From assembly GCA_052145775.1 (NCBI GenBank), contig JBKQNY010000012.1, positions 1 through 26,291 on the forward strand: 26,291 nt of DNA. Reading direction: 5' to 3'. How positions within the stretch are numbered: the first letter of the stretch is position 1; each line of letters starts with the position of its first letter. A model generated the notes under the pieces. It saw only the letters and a list, made by a program, of their open reading frames with translations, made no database searches and was not told the origin of the DNA. This DNA comes from CAVYPR01 sp052145775. Lineage in GTDB: Bacteria; Actinomycetota; Acidimicrobiia; Acidimicrobiales; RAAP-2. Position numbers and translations under genes: made by a program. This document shows, piece after piece, positions 1 through 6,400 of the stretch.

Positions 1-533
1 GGCAGGCCGCCGCCGACCTCGTGGCGGAAATTGTCGAGGTCGTGCTCTGAGAGCCGGCCCTCCACGAAGGCCCGGGCGTAGATGCCCGGTGAGGCGTGAC
101 CCTGCACGTAGACCTGGTCGCCGGCCCCCCCGTCGTCTTTCCCGCGAAAGAAGTGGTTGAACCCGACCTCGTAGAGCGACGCCGAGCTGGCGTAGGTGGA
201 GAGGTGGCCGCCGATGCCGTCGGTGCGCATGTTGGCCCTGACCACCATCACCGCGGCGTTCCAGCGGATGAAGGCCCGGATCCTGCGCTCGATGTGCTCG
301 TCACCGGGGAACCACGGCTCCTCGTCGGCCGGGATGGTGTTCACGTAAGGGGTGGAGACGGTCGCCGGGAAGTCGACCTGCATGGTGCGGGCGCGCTCGA
401 GCAGCTTCATGAGGAGGAACCGGGCCCGGCTCCGGCCGTGGGTCTCGACTACCGCGTCGAACGAGTCGAGCCACTCGGAGGTCTCGGTCGGGTCGATGTC
501 GGGGACCTGGTGGGAGATCCCGTCGAAGAGCAC
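1..533 (-). CDS. aceE: Pyruvate dehydrogenase E1 (homodimeric type), N-terminal part; runs off left edge
   Basis: AceE is the thiamine-diphosphate E1 that decarboxylates pyruvate and acetylates the lipoyl group of E2. About 177 N-terminal residues are visible of the family's roughly 900. They include the conserved stretches YVNTIP, EPWFPGDE, ERRIRAFIRWNAAVMV, GGHLSTYASSASLYEVGFNHFF and GHASPGIYARAF, an end-to-end match to the N-terminus of single-chain AceE. The GTG at 531-533 is chosen because an in-frame TAG lies four codons upstream and the N-terminus then has family length (VLFDGISHQVPDIDP). There is no Shine-Dalgarno; a TAGCGT -10 box sits exactly 6 nt upstream, so the mRNA is probably leaderless. 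The E3 and E2 genes lie about 2.6 kb away on the other strand, so the complex is split between two transcripts. Confidence 0.95.
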   Translation of the reverse strand, partial: MLFDGISHQVPDIDPTETSEWLDSFDAVVETHGRSRARFLLMKLLERARTMQVDFPATVSTPYVNTIPADEEPWFPGDEHIERRIRAFIRWNAAVMVVRANMRTDGIGGHLSTYASSASLYEVGFNHFFRGKDDGGAGDQVYVQGHASPGIYARAFVEGRLSEHDLDNFRHEVGGGL

Positions 534-539
534 GTGCCC

Positions 540-545
540 ACGCTA
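540..545 (-). promoter_or_regulatory. -10 box of aceE, leaderless arrangement
   Basis: On the minus strand TAGCGT (TAnnnT form) is followed by 6 nt and then the GTG start of aceE. That spacing would place the transcription start on the G of the start codon. No convincing -35 is seen. Confidence 0.45.
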
Positions 546-707
546 GCGGTGGCGGTGGGTCCCGACGTCCATCCGCGGTCAGGCGGGACGGGCCGCCCCG
601 TGGGCGCGCCGCCGGTCCGCGCCGCACCGCCGCCGGGGCCGCCGGCCGTGGCCCGAAGTGGGGTGTGCCCGGCCGGCCCGCGGCCCCGTAGTACACATGT
701 CGGTGCA

Positions 708-1187
708 ATGCCCGACCCCTCCCACGCCCCCGAGCCGCTGACCGTCTACACCGACGGGTCGTGTCTCGGGAACCCCGGACCCGGTGGCTGGGCGTGGGCC
801 GTCCCCGGGGGCCCGTTCGCCAGCGGGGCCGATCCGCGGACCACCAACCAGCGCATGGAGATCACGGCCGTCCTCGAGGCGCTGCGGGCGCTGCTGCCGG
901 GTGCCGGGCCGGCCGGCCTGGCGGTGGTCAGCGACTCGACCTACGTCGTCAACTGCTTCCGGGACCGGTGGTGGGACGGCTGGCTGAAGCGGGGGTGGAC
1001 GAACTCGCAGCGCAAGCCGGTGGCCAACCGCGACCTGTGGGAGCCCCTGCTCGCCCTGGCCCTAGACGCCGAGGTGCCCGTTGGGTTCTCCTGGGTGAAG
1101 GGTCACTCGGGCGACCGGTGGAACGACCTGGTCGACGAGCTGGCGACTGCGGCCGCGGCGAACGGGGTCGGCGCCTCTGGGCCCTGA
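708..1187 (+). CDS. rnhA: Ribonuclease HI
   Basis: RnhA cleaves the RNA strand of RNA-DNA hybrids such as R-loops and lagging-strand primers in the cytoplasm. The 159-aa length is typical of the single-domain enzyme. The catalytic set is complete: D16 in YTDGSCLGNPGPGGW, E51 in RMEITAVLEAL, D76 in SDSTYV, H133 in WVKGHSGDRWND and D143 in VDELA; the H-to-D spacing of 10 equals that of E. coli H124-D134. The ATG at 708 starts just before the first beta strand; an open frame upstream to position 96 has no protein-like content and runs antisense to aceE. The gene is divergent from aceE across 174 nt in which I see no other gene. Confidence 0.95.
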   Translation: MPDPSHAPEPLTVYTDGSCLGNPGPGGWAWAVPGGPFASGADPRTTNQRMEITAVLEALRALLPGAGPAGLAVVSDSTYVVNCFRDRWWDGWLKRGWTNSQRKPVANRDLWEPLLALALDAEVPVGFSWVKGHSGDRWNDLVDELATAAAANGVGASGP

Positions 1188-1194
1188 GCCCCTT

Positions 1195-1224
1195 TTGTCC
1201 GGTCGCGGGCTTCGACCGTACGAT
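1195..1224 (+). promoter_or_regulatory. Promoter of the HSD10-like SDR, leaderless
   Basis: TTGTCC (1195-1200), an 18-nt spacer and TACGAT (1219-1224) precede the ATG at 1231 by 6 nt. The likely transcription start is the A of the ATG, and no ribosome binding site is present. Confidence 0.55.
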
Positions 1225-1230
1225 CGGGGC

Positions 1231-1992
1231 ATGGAGCTGAACGGGATCTCTGCCATCGTCACCGGAGGGGCCTCGGGACTCGGGGCGGCCACGGCGCGGG
1301 CCTTGGGGGCCGAGGGCGTCAAGGTCACGGTCTTCGACCGCAACGAGGAGGGGGCCAAGGCGGTCGCCGCCGAGATCGGGGGCACCCACCTGGGCGGCGA
1401 CGTCACCGTGGCCGAGGACTGTCAGCGGGCGGTGGACCTGGCGGCCGGGGCGGGACCGTTGCGCATCGCCGTCAACTGCGCCGGCACCGGCTGGGTGGGG
1501 CGTGTGATCAACCGGGACGGGTCTCCCCACGACCTCCAGCCGTTCGAATTCATCCAGCGGCTCAACGTCATCGGAACCTTCAACGTCATGACCAAGGCCG
1601 CCTCGGCGATGGCCCAGACCGACCCCGTCGAAGAGGGGGAGCGGGGGGTCATCGTGAACACCGCTTCAGTGGCCGCCTTCGACGGGCAGATCGGCCAGCT
1701 GGCCTACTCGGCGTCGAAGGGTGCGGTGGTGGGGATGACGCTGCCGGCCGCCCGCGACCTGTCCGTGGTCGGCATTCGGGTGGTGGCCATCGCCCCGGGG
1801 CTATTCGACACCCCGCTGCTGTCGATGCTCCCCGACGAGCAGCGCGATGCGCTCGGCCAGTCCGTCCTGTTCCCCAAGCGGTTGGGCAACCCGACGCAGT
1901 ACGGTCGGCTGGTGGTGGAGATCGCCCGAAACAACTACCTCAACGGTGAGGTCATCCGACTCGACGGCGGCATCCGGATGCCGCCCCAGTGA
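1231..1992 (+). CDS. SDR dehydrogenase, 3-hydroxyacyl-CoA dehydrogenase type 2 (HSD10-like)
   Basis: This 253-aa short-chain dehydrogenase probably oxidises L-3-hydroxyacyl-CoA to 3-ketoacyl-CoA with NAD in fatty-acid or branched-chain degradation. The Rossmann motif TGGASGLG is at 11-18, and D36 (VFDRN) at the end of strand 2 favours NAD over NADP. The catalytic set is S146, Y159 and K163, with the spacing of human HSD10 (S155/Y168/K172). The segment NTASVAAFDGQIGQLAYSASKG and the C-terminal LNGEVIRLDGGIRMPPQ are hallmarks of this subfamily. An alternative start at 1195 would add 12 residues of no SDR character and ignore the well-placed promoter. The aldo/keto reductase follows after 7 nt. 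Family assignment is firm; the substrate is inferred. Confidence 0.9.
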   Translation: MELNGISAIVTGGASGLGAATARALGAEGVKVTVFDRNEEGAKAVAAEIGGTHLGGDVTVAEDCQRAVDLAAGAGPLRIAVNCAGTGWVGRVINRDGSPHDLQPFEFIQRLNVIGTFNVMTKAASAMAQTDPVEEGERGVIVNTASVAAFDGQIGQLAYSASKGAVVGMTLPAARDLSVVGIRVVAIAPGLFDTPLLSMLPDEQRDALGQSVLFPKRLGNPTQYGRLVVEIARNNYLNGEVIRLDGGIRMPPQ

Positions 1993-1999
1993 CCGCGCC

Positions 2000-3007
2000 T
2001 TGAAGTACGTCGAGGCCGGCGGCGTCCGGCTGTCGGCCCTGGGCCTGGGCACCTGGCAGTTCGGGTCCGGCGAGTGGGGCTACGGCACGGCCTACGCCGA
2101 GGACGTGGCGCCGCGCATCGTCACCCGCTCCCTCGACCTCGGGGTGACGCTCTTCGACACGGCCGAGGCCTACGCCTTCGGGCGGTCGGAGCGGATCCTC
2201 GGGCAGGCCCTGGGCGACCGGCGGGCCGACGCCTTCGTGGCCACCAAGCTCTTTCCGATCCTGCCGGTCGACCCGGTGGTGGACCACCGGGCCCGGGCCA
2301 GCCTGCGCCGGCTCGGTATGGACGCCGTCGACCTCTACCAGGTGCACTGGCACAACCCGCTGGTGCCGGTGAAGGCGACGATGTCGGCGATGGCCAAGCT
2401 CCAGCGCGAGGGGCTGGTCGGCCACGTCGGGGTGAGCAACTTCTCGCTGGCCCACTGGCAGCAGGCGGACCGCGGCCTGGGCGCGCCGGTCCTGTCCAAC
2501 CAGGTGAAGTACAGCCTGATCGACCGCGGCCCCGAGGCTGAGCTCCTTCCCTGGGCCCAGGCCAACGACCGCCTGGTCATCGCCTACAGCCCCCTCAGCC
2601 AGGGCCTGCTCTCGGGCCGCTACGGCCCCGACAACCTCCCGGCCGGCTACCGCTCGGGGACCCCGGCCTTCCTCCCCGAGAACGTCCGAAAGCTGGCGCC
2701 AGTCCTCGACGTGCTCCGCCAGGTGGCCGACGCGCACGGGGCCACCTGTTCGCAGGTGGCGCTGGCATGGCTCATCCGGCGACCCAACGTGGTGGTGATC
2801 CCCGGCGCCTCCTCGGTCGAGCAGGCCGAGGCCAACGCGGCGGCGGCCGATCTCGAGCTGACCGACGCGCAGGACGCCGCGCTCACCGCGGCGTCTGACG
2901 CCTTCGAACCGGTGCGGGGCGCGGCGGCCGTGCCGGCCCTCACCCGAGTACGGATTGAGCGGGTCTCCAACCGGGTGCGCAGGGCGGTGGAGGGGCTGAA
3001 GAAGTAG
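2000..3007 (+). CDS. Aldo/keto reductase
   Basis: This 335-aa TIM-barrel oxidoreductase reduces aldehydes or ketones with NADPH; the physiological substrate cannot be read from sequence. The AKR signature is present: LGLGTWQFG at the N-terminus, the catalytic tetrad D53, Y58 (DTAEAYAFG), K83 (ATKLFP) and H116 (YQVHWHNP), the segment HVGVSNFS, and VVVIPGASSVEQAEANAAA in the cofactor-binding region. No ATG or GTG lies in frame near the expected start, so I chose the TTG at 2000, giving MKYVEAGGVRLSALGLGTW. It lies 7 nt after the SDR stop with no clear Shine-Dalgarno and is probably translated by coupling from that gene. The basic C-terminal tail (RVRIERVSNRVRRAVEGLKK) extends past the usual barrel end. 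Confidence 0.88.
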   Translation: MKYVEAGGVRLSALGLGTWQFGSGEWGYGTAYAEDVAPRIVTRSLDLGVTLFDTAEAYAFGRSERILGQALGDRRADAFVATKLFPILPVDPVVDHRARASLRRLGMDAVDLYQVHWHNPLVPVKATMSAMAKLQREGLVGHVGVSNFSLAHWQQADRGLGAPVLSNQVKYSLIDRGPEAELLPWAQANDRLVIAYSPLSQGLLSGRYGPDNLPAGYRSGTPAFLPENVRKLAPVLDVLRQVADAHGATCSQVALAWLIRRPNVVVIPGASSVEQAEANAAAADLELTDAQDAALTAASDAFEPVRGAAAVPALTRVRIERVSNRVRRAVEGLKK

Positions 3008-3041
3008 GTCTAGGAACCGCGAATTGCGCCGGTGGCCCCTA

Positions 3042-3047
3042 TAGGCT
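3042..3047 (+). promoter_or_regulatory. -10 box ahead of the lpdA leader ORF
   Basis: TAGGCT lies 9 nt before the GTG at 3057. The same hexamer precedes the mutase gene at 22214-22219. No good -35 is seen at 16-18 nt. Confidence 0.4.
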
Positions 3048-3056
3048 GGCCACGCA

Positions 3057-3149
3057 GTGCGCCCCGACCGAGATCTCGCCAACAAGGTCGTCCGCAAGCA
3101 CCGCCTGGCCCAGCTGGCTGGCCTGCGGACGTTCGAGGAATCAAGGTGA
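3057..3149 (+). CDS. Possible 30-aa leader peptide ORF overlapping the lpdA start
   Basis: A GTG-initiated frame encodes a basic, helix-prone peptide of 30 residues starting VRPDRDLANKVVRKHRL and ending TFEESR. Its TGA (3147-3149) overlaps the lpdA GTG (3146-3148) in a GTGA arrangement typical of translational coupling. Twenty-five of its 30 codons end in G or C, as in neighbouring real genes. A TAGGCT -10 box stands 9 nt upstream, so it could be translated from a leaderless mRNA. I do not recognise the sequence. It may be a coupled leader that delivers ribosomes to lpdA, or a chance frame in a 5' untranslated region; the lpdA start has its own GAGGAA site at 3135-3140 inside this frame. Confidence 0.4.
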   Translation: MRPDRDLANKVVRKHRLAQLAGLRTFEESR

Positions 3150-4576
3150 CCACGACCGTTGAGACGCAGTACGACGTCGTCGTCACCGGCGGAGGCCCCG
3201 GGGGCTACGCCACCGCCCTCTATGGCGCCGCCGCCGGGCTGCGCGTCGCCGTGGTCGAGCGCGACAAGGTCGGCGGGACCTGCCTGCACCGCGGGTGCGT
3301 CCCAGCCAAGGAGTTCCTCGAGACCGCCGCCGTTTATCGCACGGTGAGCGGCGCCGCGGAGTTCGGCATCGAGGCGGGCCCGGGGGCCCCGACCGTCGAC
3401 TTCGCCGTCAGCCAGGCACGCAAGCAGGCGGTGGTCGATCAGCTCTTCAGGGGCCTGAGCGGGCTGCTCAAGGGTAGGCGGATCACGGTGGTGTCGGGCA
3501 CGGGGACGCTCCTCCCCGGCCGGCGGGTGCGGGTTGTCGACGGCGACGACGCCGGGACCGAGCTGGTCGGGCGCCACGTCGTGCTGGCCGCCGGCTCGGT
3601 ACCCCGCTCGCTGCCGGGGTTGGAGATCGACGGCCGCCTGGTGCTCACCTCCGACGAGTTCCTCGACCTCGACCGGGTGCCCCCCACGGTGGCCGTGATC
3701 GGGGGCGGCGCCATCGGCTGCGAGTTCGCCTCGCTGCTCTCGGACCTCGGGTCGAGGGTGACCGTGCTCGAGGCGCTCGACGCCATCCTGCCCGGATGCG
3801 ACGCCGAGGTGGCCGCGGTGGTTGCCCGCTCGTTCAAGAAGCGAGGCATCGAAGTCCTCACCGGAGTGGAGGTAAAGGGCCACACCCCCCGGGAGGACGG
3901 CACCGGGACGACCGTGCTCCTGGGCGACGGGCGCGAGGTCCCCGTCTCCGTGGTCGTGGTGTCGGTCGGCCGCCGGCCGCGCACCGAGGGACTGCTCTCG
4001 GCGGGGACGGCGGTGCTCCTCGACGAGCGGGGGTTCGTGGTGGCCAACGAGTTCCAGCAGACCCATGAGCAGTACGTGTGGGCCGTGGGCGACGTGGTCG
4101 CCGGATCTCCTCAGCTCGCGCACGTCGGCTTCGCCGAAGCCATCGCCGTCGTGAAGGGCATCCTCGGCGAGCCGGTGGTGCCGGTGGACTACGACCGGGT
4201 GCCGTGGGCCATCTACTGCCACCCCGAGGTGGCGTTCGCGGGGTTGACCGAAGCCCAGGCGAGGGCGGCCGGCATGGAGGTCGTCACGGTGAAGGACCCC
4301 TTCGGAGGCAACAGCCGGGCCAGGATCATCGGGGACACCGAGGGACTGGTCAAGGTGGTGGCCGAGCGCCTTCCCGATGGGACTGCGGGCCGGATCGTCG
4401 GCGTCCACATGGCCGGCCCGTGGGTGACCGAGCTGCTCGGCGCGGGGTACCTGGCGGTCAACTGGGAGGCGACGCCCGCAGAGGTGGCGCAGTTCCTCCA
4501 ACCCCACCCGTCGCTCTACGAGACCTTCGGCGAGGCAGTGCTGGCGCTGACCGGAAGGGGACTCCACGTTGGCTGA
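3146..4576 (+). CDS. lpdA: Dihydrolipoyl dehydrogenase (E3)
   Basis: LpdA is the FAD flavoprotein that re-oxidises dihydrolipoyl E2 with NAD in pyruvate and 2-oxoglutarate dehydrogenases. The 476-aa length is normal. Visible features are the FAD motif GGGPGG at 15-20, the redox disulfide C46/C51 (GGTCLHRGCVPAK), the NAD motif GGGAIGCE in mid-protein, the second FAD motif ending AVGDV, and the C-terminal H454/E459 pair (PHPSLYE) supplied across the dimer interface. The GTG start with GAGGAA 5 nt upstream gives the normal N-terminus. The frame is open further upstream to 3032 but without homologous content. The E2 gene begins inside the last codons, so the two are translationally coupled. Confidence 0.95.
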   Translation: MTTTVETQYDVVVTGGGPGGYATALYGAAAGLRVAVVERDKVGGTCLHRGCVPAKEFLETAAVYRTVSGAAEFGIEAGPGAPTVDFAVSQARKQAVVDQLFRGLSGLLKGRRITVVSGTGTLLPGRRVRVVDGDDAGTELVGRHVVLAAGSVPRSLPGLEIDGRLVLTSDEFLDLDRVPPTVAVIGGGAIGCEFASLLSDLGSRVTVLEALDAILPGCDAEVAAVVARSFKKRGIEVLTGVEVKGHTPREDGTGTTVLLGDGREVPVSVVVVSVGRRPRTEGLLSAGTAVLLDERGFVVANEFQQTHEQYVWAVGDVVAGSPQLAHVGFAEAIAVVKGILGEPVVPVDYDRVPWAIYCHPEVAFAGLTEAQARAAGMEVVTVKDPFGGNSRARIIGDTEGLVKVVAERLPDGTAGRIVGVHMAGPWVTELLGAGYLAVNWEATPAEVAQFLQPHPSLYETFGEAVLALTGRGLHVG

Positions 4577-6389
4577 CGTCACGATGCCGCAGCTGGGCGA
4601 GACGGTGACCGAGGGAACGATCACGCGCTGGATGAAGGCGGTCGGCGAGCAGGTGAGCCGGGACGAGCCGCTCTTCGAGGTCTCGACCGACAAGGTGGAC
4701 TCCGAGGTGCCGGCGCCTGCCTCCGGCACCCTCACCGAGATCCTGGTAGGGGAGGGCGAGACCGTCGAGGTCGGCGCCAGGCTGGCCGTGATCACCGACG
4801 GCGCGGGTGGCCAGCACCCTCCGGCCGCCCCGCCGCAAGCCGAGCCGCAGACCGCCGCCCCGGCTCCCACCCCGCCCCCGGCCCCCCCACCACCGGCCGC
4901 GCCGCCCCAGCAGGCCGCGCCGCCGCCACCACCACCCGCGGCCCCCGCACCACCGGCCGCGCCGCCCCCGCCGGCCGCGCCACCACCACCGCCGGCCGCG
5001 CCGCCCCCGCAGGCCACGCCACCACCATCCCAGGCCCCTCCGCCGCCCGCGCCACCGGCACCGCCCGCGCCGACCGCCGCCGCGCCGGTGCCGCCTCCTC
5101 CGGCGGGGTTCACGGCCCAGCCGCTCGTCGTGCCGCTCGCCACCGGCGGGACGGGCGCCGGGACACGGGTGCTCTCGCCGGTGGTGCGCCGGCTGTTGGT
5201 CGAGAACGGCCTCAACCCAGCAGACGTGGTCGGCACCGGGATCGGGGGAAGGATCACCAGGGAGGACGTCTTGGCGGTGATCGACGCCCGGCACACCCCG
5301 GCGCCCGCCGCTCCGACCGCGCCGCTGGCGCCACCCGCGCCCGAGTTCGCGCCCGAGCCCGTCGCACCTCCGCCTCCGACCGCGCCGCCGGCGCCACCCG
5401 CGGCGCCGCCACCCGAGGCGCCGCCACCCGCGCCCGACTTCGCGCCCGAGCCCGTCGCACCTCCGCCTCCGGCGGGGAACGGCGCGCCTCCCCAGGCCGC
5501 CCCTGCTCAGCCGCCTCCCCCCGTCCCCGCCCCGACCGGCGCCGCACCACCGCCACCGGCGGCGGAAGGCGCGCCTCCCCAGGCCGCCCCGGCTCAGCCG
5601 CCTCCCCCCGTCCCCGTCCCGACCGGCGCCGCACCTTCGGGCCAGGGGGGCGAGCAATCATCGATCCGGTCGTCGGCCGGTGACCGAGTGGTCCCGTTCT
5701 CCAACATCCGGCGCAGGACGGCCGAGCACATGGTCCGTTCCAAGGCGACCTCGCCCCACGCCTTCATCGCCTACGAGGTCGACTTCGAGAACGTCGAGCG
5801 GGTCCGCCGCGCCGTCGGCGAGCGGTTCCGTGCCGAGGAGGGGTTCTCCCTCACCTACCTTCCCTTCGTGGCGCGGGCGACGGTCGACGCACTGCGGGAA
5901 TTCCCCAACTTGAACGCCTCAGTGACCGACGACGCCCTGGTCGTGCACCAGCAGGTGAACGTGGGCATCGCCGTGAACCTCAACCACGAGGGGCTGATCG
6001 TGCCGGTCGTGCACCGCGCCGAGGAGGTCACGCTCCGGGGGGTGGCGCGCCGCATCCGAGATATCGCCGACCGGGCCCGCACCCGCCAGCTCACGGCCGA
6101 CGACATCACCGGCGGGACCTTCTCGATCACCAATGACGGGCCGTTCGGCACCCACTTCACGGTGCCGATCATCAACCAGCCACAGGTGGCGATCCTGGCC
6201 ACCGACGGAATTTCCCGCCGACCGGTGGTCGTCACCCTGCCCGACGGCTCCGAGGCGATCACCATCCACTCGATCGGGGTCCTCGGGGTGAGCTGGGACC
6301 ACCGCGCGGTGGACGGCGCTTATGTCTCATCGTTCCTGCGCCGCCTGTCCGAGGTGCTCGGCACGCGCGACTGGTCCGCCGAGCTCTAG
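4569..6389 (+). CDS. Dihydrolipoamide acyltransferase (E2) of a 2-oxoacid dehydrogenase complex
   Basis: This 606-aa E2 core enzyme transfers the acyl group from E1 through its lipoyl arm to CoA. Residues 1-78 form a single lipoyl domain with the lipoylated lysine K42 (STDKVDSEVPAP). A Pro/Ala linker spans about 82-185, the E1/E3-binding domain about 201-239, a second Pro/Ala linker about 241-368 and the catalytic domain 372-606, with active-site H578 and D582 (SWDHRAVDG). The TTG start overlaps lpdA by 8 nt and follows a GGAAGGGG site. It resembles actinobacterial E2 proteins often named SucB, but there one E2 (DlaT) can serve pyruvate dehydrogenase. With aceE nearby I favour the pyruvate complex; sequence alone does not separate acetyl- from succinyltransferase. 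Confidence 0.92.
   Translation: MADVTMPQLGETVTEGTITRWMKAVGEQVSRDEPLFEVSTDKVDSEVPAPASGTLTEILVGEGETVEVGARLAVITDGAGGQHPPAAPPQAEPQTAAPAPTPPPAPPPPAAPPQQAAPPPPPPAAPAPPAAPPPPAAPPPPPAAPPPQATPPPSQAPPPPAPPAPPAPTAAAPVPPPPAGFTAQPLVVPLATGGTGAGTRVLSPVVRRLLVENGLNPADVVGTGIGGRITREDVLAVIDARHTPAPAAPTAPLAPPAPEFAPEPVAPPPPTAPPAPPAAPPPEAPPPAPDFAPEPVAPPPPAGNGAPPQAAPAQPPPPVPAPTGAAPPPPAAEGAPPQAAPAQPPPPVPVPTGAAPSGQGGEQSSIRSSAGDRVVPFSNIRRRTAEHMVRSKATSPHAFIAYEVDFENVERVRRAVGERFRAEEGFSLTYLPFVARATVDALREFPNLNASVTDDALVVHQQVNVGIAVNLNHEGLIVPVVHRAEEVTLRGVARRIRDIADRARTRQLTADDITGGTFSITNDGPFGTHFTVPIINQPQVAILATDGISRRPVVVTLPDGSEAITIHSIGVLGVSWDHRAVDGAYVSSFLRRLSEVLGTRDWSAEL
5481..5640 (+). repeat. Tandem 87-bp repeat within the second E2 linker
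   Basis: Two nearly identical copies begin at 5481 and 5568 with a period of 87 bp (29 residues) and encode GAPPQAAPAQPPPPVP followed by APTGAAP or VPTGAAP. A second repeated phrase, FAPEPVAPPPP, occurs twice just upstream with a 31-residue period. Confidence 0.8.
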
Positions 6390-6400
6390 GCGGTCACGCA

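Noticed and set aside
96..707. Extended rnhA frame beginning at position 96.
   Set aside because: The first 204 residues lie antisense to aceE and have no RNase H character; the family N-terminus begins at the ATG at 708.
1952..5296. Very long minus-strand open frames opposite the aldo/keto reductase, lpdA and E2 genes (also 6848-7984 and 8627-12502).
   Set aside because: They are mirror frames created by high GC content: composition is dominated by Gly/Arg/His/Pro, with no domains, and the opposite strand holds clear enzymes.
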